A stretch of DNA of 64,000 nucleotides from Pseudomonas arsenicoxydans (lineage in GTDB: Bacteria > Pseudomonadota > Gammaproteobacteria > Pseudomonadales > Pseudomonadaceae): NCBI RefSeq assembly GCF_006438915.1, contig NZ_RCZE01000011.1:1-64000 (forward strand), given 5' to 3'. A program made the translations under genes and the position numbers. Of the stretch, positions 41,485 through 49,591 are shown piece after piece. The first letter of the stretch is position 1. Each line of letters opens with the position of its first letter. Under the pieces are notes generated by a model that saw nothing but the letters and a program-made list of their open reading frames with translations, did not search any database and was not told the origin of the DNA.

Positions 41485-41549
41485 ACGAGTAACTCCTGTT
41501 TTTCCAGATAGTCTGCTGGTTGTCTTCTCAGCAGGGTTACTGGGTATAT

Positions 41550-41565
41550 TGCGAACGCTGTGCCA
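41550..41565 (-). promoter_or_regulatory. Candidate sigma54 promoter of the BON-domain gene
   Basis: The minus strand reads TGGCACAGCGTTCGCA, with GG and GC spaced exactly as in the -24/-12 consensus (TGGCACG-N4-TTGCW). The predicted start would lie about 54 nt before the ATG. A palindrome CATGCA-AAA-TGCATG (41630-41644) sits ~65 bp further upstream. The remainder of 41485-41745 shows nothing else recognisable. Confidence 0.55.
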
Positions 41566-41745
41566 ACTTTGAGACGACCAACAACCCCTTACAAATCAAT
41601 AACTTATAAATTCACTGGATTTTCGGAATCATGCAAAATGCATGAGTTGGAATTAATCGACATGCAAGTTGCGGGTTTTGGCGCAGGCCTAAGGCCATGA
41701 ATTGTCGGGATTTTTTGTTTTTAAGGTTTTCTATGACCGCCAAAC

Positions 41746-41774
41746 AAAAAAATACCCCGCGAGGCGGGGTATTT
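41746..41774 (-). terminator. pilA terminator
   Basis: Minus strand: 11-bp stem AAATACCCCGC/GCGGGGTATTT with a 3-nt loop and a T-run, 19 nt after the pilA stop. Confidence 0.92.
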
Positions 41775-41792
41775 GATCAATAAATTGCTCTG

Positions 41793-42209
41793 TCAAACAC
41801 CTGGGCAACTTGTCGTTGTGTAGTCTTTCGAACCAGAGAACGCACACGACCAACCGGTCGTTGCGCTGCGGGTCAGCGTAATAGTCTGACCGAGCACTGG
41901 CGCAGGCGCATTGATCAATTTGCAGGTAATCGTTCCCTTTCCGTCAGCCACTGTGCCCGATGCGCCCATCGTGCAGTTCTGAGTTGCCGTCACGCCAGCA
42001 TTGACGCTAGTGATATCCGGATTGGCCGAACCGGCATTAATAACGTCTTCAAAGGGCACTTTAAGCGCGGAGGCCTCCGCGATCCCGGCCGTTACCTTGG
42101 CCTTTGCCTGATATTTGGAGTACGCCGGCAACGCAAACGTCGCCAGAATCCCGATGATCGCCACCACGATAAGCAGTTCGATCAGGGTAAAACCTTTCTG
42201 AGTCTTCAT
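41793..42209 (-). CDS. pilA: Type IV major pilin
   Basis: A 138-aa type IVa prepilin. The leader MKTQKG is cut by PilD before F7, and Glu5 of the mature protein is E11 in FTLIELLIVVAIIGILA. Four Cys lie in the globular domain, the last pair in SCAFSGSKDYTTTSC forming the D-loop. ATG 42209 has GGAG 7 nt upstream. Divergent from pilBCD, with a sigma54 promoter. Confidence 0.96.
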   Translation of the reverse strand: MKTQKGFTLIELLIVVAIIGILATFALPAYSKYQAKAKVTAGIAEASALKVPFEDVINAGSANPDITSVNAGVTATQNCTMGASGTVADGKGTITCKLINAPAPVLGQTITLTRSATTGWSCAFSGSKDYTTTSCPGV

Positions 42210-42257
42210 AGACAAGCTCCATGCATGAGTCGGAATCTCATGATCTGAAAGAGCTCC

Positions 42258-42273
42258 AGCACAGCCCGTGCCA
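42258..42273 (-). promoter_or_regulatory. Sigma54 promoter of pilA
   Basis: Minus strand TGGCACGGGCTGTGCT fits TGGCACG-N4-TTGCW with one mismatch. In P. aeruginosa pilA is sigma54/PilR dependent; pilS-pilR are present at 60-63 kb here. Confidence 0.88.
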
Positions 42274-42346
42274 AGCGCTACAGCCCCTGCTGGCGGGGCG
42301 CCGCGTCAATCAAAAGATCTTTCCTACACCCAGCAACCGCACTATC

Positions 42347-42361
42347 TGACACTTTTTGTCA
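42347..42361 (-). promoter_or_regulatory. Candidate PilR-binding palindrome
   Basis: TGACA-AAAAG-TGTCA on the minus strand, about 75 bp upstream of the pilA -24 element. PilR in P. aeruginosa recognises (C/G)TGTC-containing sites in this position, so the dyad is a plausible enhancer. It also lies 73 bp before pilB. Confidence 0.55.
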
Positions 42362-42434
42362 CCTCAACACGGCTGGTTGGGCTCGGGTCCTTGACTAGGC
42401 TATAAGTCATGAACTGTCTGTGTCCGGTATCCCA

Positions 42435-44135
42435 ATGAATGACATCGCCCTTAGCGGTCTGGCCAAGCAATTGGTCCTGGCTGAACTGATTACTGACAAA
42501 ACTGCGCAACAAGCGTCTCAGCAAGCTCAACGCAATCGGATCTCGTTGGTCAGCTACCTGGTACAGAACAAACTGGCGAAGAGCCGTGAACTGGCCGAGA
42601 TTGCCTCCGAGCATTTCGGCATGGCGCTGCTTGACCTCAATTGCCTGGACAAGGAGACCCAACCCAAAGGGCTTGTCAGCGAGAAGTTGATTCGTCAGCA
42701 CCACGCCCTGCCCCTCTGGCGACGCGGCAACAAACTGTTCGTGGGTGTTTCCGACCCGACTAATCACCAAGCCATCAACGACATCCAGTTCAGCACCGGG
42801 CTGAACACCGAAGCCATCCTCGTAGAGGACGACAAGCTCAGCGATGCCATCGAGAAATTCTTCGACAGTCACTCCACCGGCCTGGAAGAAATGGCCGATG
42901 TCGATCTTGACGGTGTCGACATCGAGTCAGGTGATGACAGAAATCAGGATTCCATCGCCGGGCAAGACGCCGATGACGCGCCCGTGGTGCGGTTTGTCCA
43001 CAAAATGCTGCTCGACGCGATCAAGAGTGGCTCGTCCGATCTGCATTTCGAGCCCTATGAAAAAACTTACCGGGTGCGGATGCGCACCGACGGCATGCTG
43101 CGCGAAGTGGCCAAGCCCCCCATCCAGTTGGCCAGCCGCATTGCGGCGCGGCTGAAAGTCATGGCCAGCCTGGACATCTCCGAGCGGCGCAAACCTCAGG
43201 ACGGGCGGATCAAGATGCGTCTGTCCAAAAGCAAGTCCATCGACTTTCGAGTCAACACCCTGCCGACCCTGTGGGGCGAGAAAGTGGTGATCCGGATCCT
43301 CGACCCAGCCAGCGCGCAAATGGGCATCGACGCGCTCGGCTACGAGCCCGACCAGAAAGACCTGTACATGGCTGCCCTGAAGCAGCCACAGGGGATGATC
43401 CTGGTCACCGGCCCCACCGGTTCGGGCAAGACCGTATCGCTCTACACCGGCCTGAATATCCTCAACACCGTGGACATCAACATTTCCACCGCCGAAGACC
43501 CGGTGGAGATCAACATGGAAGGCATCAACCAGGTCAACGTCAATCCCAAGCAAGGACTGGATTTCGCCCAGGCGCTGCGTTCGTTCCTGCGCCAGGACCC
43601 GGACGTGATCATGGTCGGCGAAATCCGCGACCTCGAAACCGCCGAAATTGCCATCAAAGCCGCGCAGACCGGGCACCTCGTGCTATCCACCCTACACACC
43701 AACAGCGCCGCCGAAACCCTGACCCGTTTGCACAACATGGGCATTCAGGGCTTCAACATCGCCACCTCGGTCACCCTGATCATCGCCCAGCGGCTGGCGC
43801 GCAAATTGTGCAGCCACTGCAAGCGCCCCATCGAGATCCCCCGAGAAACGCTGCTCAAGGAAGGCTTCCCCGAGGAACGCATCGGCTCGTTCACGATCTA
43901 TGAACCGGTCGGTTGCGATCAGTGCAACGGCGGCTACAAAGGGCGAGTCGGGATTTATGAAGTGGTGAAGAACACCAAGGATTTGCAACGGCTGATCATG
44001 GCCGAAGGCAACTCGCTGGAAATCGACAGCCAGATGCGCAAGGACGGTTTCAACGACTTGCGCACCTCGGGCCTGATCAAGGCTATGCACGGCGTCACCA
44101 GTCTTGAAGAAATCAACCGGGTCACCAAGGACTGA
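42435..44135 (+). CDS. pilB: Type IV pilus extension ATPase
   Basis: A 566-aa GspE-family hexameric motor. It has an N-terminal T2SSE_N domain, Walker A GPTGSGKT (residues 326-333), Walker B VGEIRDLETAE, a His box (HLVLSTLHTNSA), and a four-Cys zinc site (CSHC, CDQC). It powers pilin assembly. Start MNDIALSG at 42435 gives the same length as P. aeruginosa PilB; a GTG five codons upstream is less likely. Confidence 0.96.
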   Translation: MNDIALSGLAKQLVLAELITDKTAQQASQQAQRNRISLVSYLVQNKLAKSRELAEIASEHFGMALLDLNCLDKETQPKGLVSEKLIRQHHALPLWRRGNKLFVGVSDPTNHQAINDIQFSTGLNTEAILVEDDKLSDAIEKFFDSHSTGLEEMADVDLDGVDIESGDDRNQDSIAGQDADDAPVVRFVHKMLLDAIKSGSSDLHFEPYEKTYRVRMRTDGMLREVAKPPIQLASRIAARLKVMASLDISERRKPQDGRIKMRLSKSKSIDFRVNTLPTLWGEKVVIRILDPASAQMGIDALGYEPDQKDLYMAALKQPQGMILVTGPTGSGKTVSLYTGLNILNTVDINISTAEDPVEINMEGINQVNVNPKQGLDFAQALRSFLRQDPDVIMVGEIRDLETAEIAIKAAQTGHLVLSTLHTNSAAETLTRLHNMGIQGFNIATSVTLIIAQRLARKLCSHCKRPIEIPRETLLKEGFPEERIGSFTIYEPVGCDQCNGGYKGRVGIYEVVKNTKDLQRLIMAEGNSLEIDSQMRKDGFNDLRTSGLIKAMHGVTSLEEINRVTKD

Positions 44136-44137
44136 AC

Positions 44138-45355
44138 ATGGCGGTCAAAGCAGCAAAAATCAGCGTCTATGCCTGGGAAGGCACAGACAGGAAAGGCACG
44201 AAAATGACCGGCGAGTTGAGCGGTCAGAACCCGGCGTTGATCAAGGCCCAACTGCGCAAGCAAGGCATCAACCCCGGCAAGGTGCGCAAGAAGTCCGCGT
44301 CGATTTTCAATTTCGGCAAACGCATCAAGGCCCAGGACATTGCCCTGTTCACCCGGCAGATGGCGACCATGATGAAAGCCGGAGTGCCGCTTCTGCAGTC
44401 GTTCGACATCATCGGCGAAGGCTTCGATAACCCGGCTATGCGCAAGCTGGTAGACGAGGTGAAACAGGAAGTGGCGGCGGGTAACAGCTTCGCCGCGTCC
44501 CTGCGCAAGAAGCCGCAATATTTCGATGAGCTCTACTGCAACCTGGTGGACGCCGGCGAGCAAGCCGGTGCCCTCGATACCTTGTTGGAGCGGGTCGCGA
44601 CCTACAAGGAAAAGAGCGAAAGCCTCAAAGCCAAGATCAAGAAAGCCATGACCTACCCGCTGGCCGTGGTCTTCGTCGCGATCATTGTCACCGGGATTCT
44701 GCTGGTCAAGGTCGTGCCGCAGTTCGAGTCAGTGTTCAAGGGCTTTGGTGCCGAACTGCCGGCTTTTACGGTGATGGTCATCGGCCTGTCGGAATTCATG
44801 CAGCAGTGGTGGTGGGCGATGCTCGGCGGACTGTTCGCGGGCATTTTCGGCGTTCGTCACGCCTTCAGGAAATCCCCGGGGTTTCGCGACTGGCTCGACA
44901 CCTGGCTGTTGAAACTGCCGCTGATTGGCACGCTGATGTACAAGTCTGCCGTGGCCCGCTATGCCCGCACGCTGTCGACCACCTTCGCCGCCGGCGTGCC
45001 ACTGGTCGAAGCGCTGGATTCAGTGGCCGGCGCCACCGGCAATATCGTGTTCAAGCGCGCGGTGCTGCGCATCAAGCAGGATGTCTCGACCGGCATGCAG
45101 CTGAATTTTTCCATGCGCACGTCCGGCATCTTTCCCAACATGGCAATTCAGATGACCGCCATTGGCGAAGAGTCCGGTGCGCTGGACGACATGCTCGACA
45201 AGGTCGCGAGTTTCTACGAAGACGAAGTGGACAACATGGTCGATAACCTCACCAGCCTGATGGAGCCATTCATCATGGTCGTGCTCGGTGTTATCGTCGG
45301 AGGCCTTGTGGTTGCGATGTACTTGCCCATCTTCCAACTCGGCTCAGCGATCTGA
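44138..45355 (+). CDS. pilC: Type IV pilus inner-membrane platform protein
   Basis: A 405-aa GspF-family protein with two repeated T2SSF domains (FTRQMATMMKAGVPLLQ and YARTLSTTFAAGVPLVEAL) and three membrane segments (about 180, 225 and 385). It couples PilB to pilus assembly. Starts 2 nt after pilB. Confidence 0.96.
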   Translation: MAVKAAKISVYAWEGTDRKGTKMTGELSGQNPALIKAQLRKQGINPGKVRKKSASIFNFGKRIKAQDIALFTRQMATMMKAGVPLLQSFDIIGEGFDNPAMRKLVDEVKQEVAAGNSFAASLRKKPQYFDELYCNLVDAGEQAGALDTLLERVATYKEKSESLKAKIKKAMTYPLAVVFVAIIVTGILLVKVVPQFESVFKGFGAELPAFTVMVIGLSEFMQQWWWAMLGGLFAGIFGVRHAFRKSPGFRDWLDTWLLKLPLIGTLMYKSAVARYARTLSTTFAAGVPLVEALDSVAGATGNIVFKRAVLRIKQDVSTGMQLNFSMRTSGIFPNMAIQMTAIGEESGALDDMLDKVASFYEDEVDNMVDNLTSLMEPFIMVVLGVIVGGLVVAMYLPIFQLGSAI

Positions 45356-45356
45356 C

Positions 45357-46229
45357 ATGCCATTGACTGAAATCCTCACGGTTTACCCGGCGTTCTTCGT
45401 GGTCATCGCCTTGGCGGTGGGTCTGGTGGTGGGCAGTTTTCTCAATGTGGTGGTCTGGCGCCTGCCGAAAATGCTCCAGCGCGAATGGCGGCTGCAAGCC
45501 CATGACGTGCTGGGCGTGCCTCCCGAAGTGCCGGGCCCGACCTACAACTTGATGCTGCCCCACTCCCACTGCCCGCACTGCGACCATCGAATACGCGCGT
45601 GGGAAAACATCCCGGTGCTCAGTTACCTGTTTTTACGCGGTCGATGCTCGAACTGCGCGGCACCGATCAGCAAGCGCTATCCGCTGACTGAGCTGGCTTG
45701 CGGTGTGCTCTCGGCGTTTATCGCGTGGCATTTCGGTTTCGGCTGGCAGGCCGGCATGGTGCTGTTGCTGACCTGGGGTTTGCTGGCGATGAGTTTGATC
45801 GACGCCGAGCACCAACTGCTGCCGGACGTATTGGTATTGCCGCTGCTGTGGTTGGGGCTGATCGTCAACAGCTTCGGGGTTTTCGTGTCACTGCATGAAG
45901 CGTTGTGGGGGGCGGTGGCCGGGTATATGGCGTTGTGGTCGGTGTACTGGCTGTTCAAGCTGATCACCGGAAAAGACGGGATCGGCCACGGTGACTTCAA
46001 ATTATTGGCCATGCTCGGTGCCTGGGGCGGCTGGCAGGTTTTGCCGCTGACGATCCTGCTGTCATCGCTGGTAGGCGCCATTCTCGGGGTAATTTTGTTG
46101 CGTCTGCGCGACGCGAAAACCTCATCGCCAATCCCCTTCGGCCCCTATCTGGCAATTGCCGGCTGGATTGCCTTGCTCTGGGGTGGTCAAATAACCGACT
46201 TCTATTGGCAGTCTGTCGGTTTGAAATGA
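45357..46229 (+). CDS. pilD: Prepilin peptidase / N-methyltransferase
   Basis: A 290-aa type IV prepilin peptidase. The N-terminal cytoplasmic loop carries the CPHC/CSNC zinc motif, followed by two aspartates of the membrane protease: one in [12 protein letters not shown], one in [11 protein letters not shown] (GxGD). It cleaves and N-methylates PilA and type II secretion pseudopilins. Start is one base after the pilC stop; the stop overlaps coaE (ATGA). Confidence 0.96.
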   Translation: MPLTEILTVYPAFFVVIALAVGLVVGSFLNVVVWRLPKMLQREWRLQAHDVLGVPPEVPGPTYNLMLPHSHCPHCDHRIRAWENIPVLSYLFLRGRCSNCAAPISKRYPLTELACGVLSAFIAWHFGFGWQAGMVLLLTWGLLAMSLIDAEHQLLPDVLVLPLLWLGLIVNSFGVFVSLHEALWGAVAGYMALWSVYWLFKLITGKDGIGHGDFKLLAMLGAWGGWQVLPLTILLSSLVGAILGVILLRLRDAKTSSPIPFGPYLAIAGWIALLWGGQITDFYWQSVGLK

Positions 46230-46849
46230 ATACCCCTGTGGAACAACCCTGGATTCTCGGCCTGACCGGCGGCATCGGCAGCGGCAAAAGCGCGGCGGCC
46301 CAACACTTCATCGATCTCGGTATCCATGTCGTCGACGCTGATCATGCGGCGCGCTGGGTGGTCGAACCGGGTCGCCCGGCGCTGGCCGCCATCGCCGAAC
46401 ACTTCGGCCCCGACGTGTTGCAAGCTGACGGACAACTGGACCGTGCCGCATTGCGCAAATTGATTTTTGAAGTGCCGGAAGAACGCCTGTGGCTCGAAGG
46501 CCTGCTGCATCCGTTGATCGGTGAAGAAATCGCACACAATCTGGCCAAGGCACAATCGCCCTACGCGATTCTGGTTTCGCCACTGCTGATCGAGTCCGGG
46601 CAGTACACCATGACCCAACGGGTGCTGGTGATCGATGCCCCGGAACAGTTACAGATCGAACGCACCTTGCAGCGTGACCAGACCAGCGAGCAACAGGTCC
46701 AGGCGATCCTCAAGGCCCAGTCCAGCCGCGAGGACCGCGTGAGCCATGCCGACGATGTGGTGGTCAACGACCGCGACCTCGCCTGGCTGCACAGCGAGGT
46801 CGAACGCCTGCATCACTTTTACCTTACTTTGCGTGGAGGCCAGTCATGA
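46226..46849 (+). CDS. coaE: Dephospho-CoA kinase
   Basis: A 207-aa kinase for the last step of CoA synthesis. The P-loop is [11 protein letters not shown], with [13 protein letters not shown] following and the lid segment RDQTSEQQ. It shares the CoA pathway with panBCD in the same window. Start ATG 46226 overlaps pilD by 4 nt and the stop overlaps yacG by 4 nt. Confidence 0.97.
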   Translation: MNTPVEQPWILGLTGGIGSGKSAAAQHFIDLGIHVVDADHAARWVVEPGRPALAAIAEHFGPDVLQADGQLDRAALRKLIFEVPEERLWLEGLLHPLIGEEIAHNLAKAQSPYAILVSPLLIESGQYTMTQRVLVIDAPEQLQIERTLQRDQTSEQQVQAILKAQSSREDRVSHADDVVVNDRDLAWLHSEVERLHHFYLTLRGGQS

Positions 46850-47046
46850 GCCAGACCCCAACCGTCCAATGCCCTACCTGTGGCGCGCCTGTTGAATGGA
46901 GTGCCGATAACACTTTCCGGCCTTTCTGCTCGGATCGCTGCAAACTGATCGACCTGGGCGCCTGGGCATCGGAAGAACACAAGATTCCGGTCAGCCCGGA
47001 CGCCGAGGATGAACTGTTCAGCGAAGACTTCGAACCGCGCCACTGA
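46846..47046 (+). CDS. yacG: DNA gyrase inhibitor YacG
   Basis: A 66-aa zinc protein with four Cys (CPTCG near residue 8 and CSDRC near residue 26) and an acidic C-terminal tail. E. coli YacG binds GyrB and inhibits gyrase. It is the last gene of pilB-C-D-coaE-yacG and overlaps coaE by 4 nt. Confidence 0.95.
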   Translation: MSQTPTVQCPTCGAPVEWSADNTFRPFCSDRCKLIDLGAWASEEHKIPVSPDAEDELFSEDFEPRH

Positions 47047-47049
47047 GGT

Positions 47050-47265
47050 TCAGGGCCGCATAAAACCGTAGTCCTGGTCGTCATCGAGGTTTTCCGCGAG
47101 AAAGCGCAACTCGTCAGCCAGGTCTTCGATACTGCGCACCGCCTTGCTTTGTTGCACCACTGCGCTGAGCAAGGCGCGCAGGCTCAAACCCGGATCAAAC
47201 CCCACTTCCTGCGCCCCATCCAGACTCTGACGCAGCTGCTGTGTTGCCCACTCGTACACACTCAT
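47050..47265 (-). CDS. Hypothetical protein
   Basis: A 71-aa helical, acidic protein (MSVYEWATQQLRQSLD ... FLAENLDDDQDYGFMRP) without a recognisable domain, signal or membrane segment. GAGGAG lies 7 nt before ATG 47265, which makes it a likely real gene. It is convergent with yacG (3-nt gap). Confidence 0.7.
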   Translation of the reverse strand: MSVYEWATQQLRQSLDGAQEVGFDPGLSLRALLSAVVQQSKAVRSIEDLADELRFLAENLDDDQDYGFMRP

Positions 47266-47328
47266 GTCGATGCTCCTCAAGGTTTGGTCGAGCATGAGTT
47301 CGCCGGCGTTTAGTCGATTTGATGTGGA

Positions 47329-48018
47329 TCAAGACTTCGGATCGTCGTCTTTCCAAGGGGCCGACAGGTAGCGTGTGCGGTTGAACGTCTCCAGCCATTC
47401 AGGGCAAAACACCACCAGCGCGCTGACGATCATGCCGTTGATGAACGCCTCCGGAAAAATCAGCAGCCACAGATAACCGACAAAATCTTCCAGCCAATAC
47501 GGCATGACAAAAATTTCGTCGAACCACAGCACCCACAGCGCCAGAAGCAGACACAACAACGCCGACAGCGCTGCCGCAAAAAAACCGGAACAGAAGATAT
47601 ACACAAAGGGATTACGCGGTTGCGCCCGCTCCACCAGGATAGCGATGCACTCGGTGACCAGCACCGGCAGCAAAATCAGCAGCGCCCCGTTGACCCCCAC
47701 GGCGACCAGGTCCTGGCGTCCGAGCAGCACCAGTCCGAGCTGCGCTATCAAGCCGCCGATGATTGCCAGCGGCCAGTCCAGCAACAAGGTGACAGCGGTC
47801 ATGCCGATGAAGTGATATGACACGCCGGTATCGAAATCCCGCCGTACCAGCCACAGCATGAACAGCGCGAATACCGTGCCGAACAGCAAATGCTGGCGCC
47901 GGCTGTCGGTGAACAGCTCGACCCACGGCGCACGCCAGATCGCCCACAGCAATACGGGCACATAGATCAGCCAGCCGACCGTCAGCGTTTCGGGTGACAG
48001 CAACTCTGCGCCAATCAT
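47329..48018 (-). CDS. Energy-coupling-factor-type permease (CbiM-like)
   Basis: A 229-aa membrane protein with six or seven helices. GVSYHFIGMTAVTLLLDWPLAIIGG and FPEAFINGMIVSALVV resemble the CbiM/S-component family. No ATPase or EcfT partner lies nearby, so it may be an orphan subunit or work with components elsewhere; the substrate is unknown. Confidence 0.75.
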   Translation of the reverse strand: MIGAELLSPETLTVGWLIYVPVLLWAIWRAPWVELFTDSRRQHLLFGTVFALFMLWLVRRDFDTGVSYHFIGMTAVTLLLDWPLAIIGGLIAQLGLVLLGRQDLVAVGVNGALLILLPVLVTECIAILVERAQPRNPFVYIFCSGFFAAALSALLCLLLALWVLWFDEIFVMPYWLEDFVGYLWLLIFPEAFINGMIVSALVVFCPEWLETFNRTRYLSAPWKDDDPKS

Positions 48019-48156
48019 GTGGGCAACCCCTTGAACTCCACCGCAGACTCCTTGTGTGATACCGGCTCTGTGTCCAGCAGTCTACACCGGCACAAAAGTC
48101 TCTCTACCCGATGCAAAGCTTTCTGCTTGTCGCATTTGAACGCTAAGCTTGGGCCT

Positions 48157-48783
48157 ATGGATGACTCAGATTATTTACGCCTGCTGACCATTGCGGCCGA
48201 GCAAGCCAACGCGTTCCTCTCCAATGCCCGCAAATGGGAGCGTGAGCGTTGGGTGTGCCAGCGCCTGCTGCAAGGCCTGAACATTCCCTACCGCGCCGAC
48301 GAGTTCGCCCCGGCCGGCGAGCCGCCGGACGTGTTGTTTCGCGAGGCGAATTTCGAAGTGTTCTTCGTGCTCGATGAGGGCCGGCGACTGAACGACGAAT
48401 GGCGCGACGAACTGCAACGTCGGCGCAGCGCGTTTTCCCTGAGCCAGTTGGTGCGACGCGAAGCCAAACCCAAACGCATCCCCGCCAATGAGTTTTTGCT
48501 GCGACTGGCGCCGACCTTGCGCAAAAAAGCGCACAACTACAAAGAACGCGGCATGGACCTGGGGGAGCTCGACATCATTGCCTTCGCCAGCCTCAAGCGC
48601 GAAGTGCTGGACCTCAACAGCCATTTTCCGCCGCCCACCGAATACCTGCGCCAAGGCTGGCGTTCGTTGTCGCTGGTCGGCCCGACGTTCGCCCGGGTGC
48701 TGTTCGCGCACCCGGATGCACCGGATTTCCTGCGCAGCAACCTGGGGCGCAGCATCGTCTTTGACGTCGGGATCAGCCTGTGA
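48157..48783 (+). CDS. DUF1780 domain-containing protein
   Basis: A 208-aa soluble protein of the DUF1780 family, restricted mainly to Pseudomonas. The N-terminal half has a PD-(D/E)xK-like look (PPDVLFREANFEVFFVLDEGRR), followed by a basic segment (RREAKPKRIPAN). Function is unknown. Start MDDSDYLRLL at 48157; the open frame extends 46 codons upstream but without family support. Overlaps the MOSC gene by 4 nt. Confidence 0.8.
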   Translation: MDDSDYLRLLTIAAEQANAFLSNARKWERERWVCQRLLQGLNIPYRADEFAPAGEPPDVLFREANFEVFFVLDEGRRLNDEWRDELQRRRSAFSLSQLVRREAKPKRIPANEFLLRLAPTLRKKAHNYKERGMDLGELDIIAFASLKREVLDLNSHFPPPTEYLRQGWRSLSLVGPTFARVLFAHPDAPDFLRSNLGRSIVFDVGISL

Positions 48784-49307
48784 GCCCATTGCAGGAATTG
48801 ATCGCACACATCCCGCAAACCGGCCGCGTACGCTGGATCGGCGTGCGCCCCGAACCTCACGTCCCGATGATCGAACTGGAGGCCGTGGAAGCGCGACTCG
48901 AGGCCGGTTTGACTGGCGATCGAGCCCGTCCCGGGGTGCGTAATGCACGGCAGGTGACATTGATTCAATGGGAACACTTGGCCGTTATCAGTTCGCTGAT
49001 GGGCCGCCCGGACGATCAACCGGTCTTACCTAATGATTTGCGGCGCAACCTCGTTATCAGCGGTATCAACCTGTTCAGCCTCAAGGGCCGGCGTTTCCGG
49101 ATCGGTCAGGCGATTTTCGAAACCACCGGCTGGTGCCAGCCTTGCGCACGCCTGCAAAACAACCTTGGTCCCGGGACGTTTCAGGCCGTGCGTGGCCATG
49201 GCGGAATCACCGCGCGGGTGATACAAAGTGGAATCATTCGACTGGACGACACGGTGAGCGTCGAGCCCATCCCGGACAGCGGCTATGCTCCGTTCAACGT
49301 GCGTTAA
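48780..49307 (+). CDS. MOSC domain-containing protein
   Basis: A 175-aa MOSC protein, a domain found in molybdenum-cofactor sulfurases and YiiM/YcbX-type reductases. The conserved RRNLVISGINLFSLKGRRFRIG and the Cys motif TGWCQPCARL are present. Probably binds Mo-cofactor or catalyses a sulfur-transfer or hydroxylamine-reducing step; substrate unknown. GTG start overlaps the DUF1780 stop. Confidence 0.85.
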   Translation: MSPLQELIAHIPQTGRVRWIGVRPEPHVPMIELEAVEARLEAGLTGDRARPGVRNARQVTLIQWEHLAVISSLMGRPDDQPVLPNDLRRNLVISGINLFSLKGRRFRIGQAIFETTGWCQPCARLQNNLGPGTFQAVRGHGGITARVIQSGIIRLDDTVSVEPIPDSGYAPFNVR

Positions 49308-49357
49308 ATCCGCCTGTAGCTTCTACACATTCAGCAACGTCTACTGACGAGGCCTTT

Positions 49358-49531
49358 ATGACCAGCCGCCTGAACCCCGACGACCAAAAGCATGTCGAAG
49401 AGTACCTGCACTTGTCCCAGCACCAAGTCGAGCGCCGACCTTTCCGGCCGTGGATGCTCCTGGTGGTGGTGCTGGCAGTGACCATAGGCCTGGGCCTGTT
49501 AAGCCGATTTATCAGTTACCTGACGCTATGA
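49358..49531 (+). CDS. DUF3094 small membrane protein
   Basis: A 57-aa protein: polar N-terminus (MTSRLNPDDQKHVEEYLHL) and one C-terminal membrane helix (WMLLVVVLAVTIGLGLLSRF). Matches the DUF3094 family of Pseudomonas. It sits 60 nt before ndh and may be co-transcribed with it; function unknown. Confidence 0.8.
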   Translation: MTSRLNPDDQKHVEEYLHLSQHQVERRPFRPWMLLVVVLAVTIGLGLLSRFISYLTL

Positions 49532-49591
49532 GCAGCATCGCGCTCGCTCGGTTGACTGCACCGATTTCTTTTAGCCTTGCGAGATATCCCC

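Noticed and set aside
41400-42435. Mobile element or island boundary at the gene-order junction
   Set aside because: No transposase, integrase, tRNA attachment site or direct repeats are visible there; base composition does not visibly shift.
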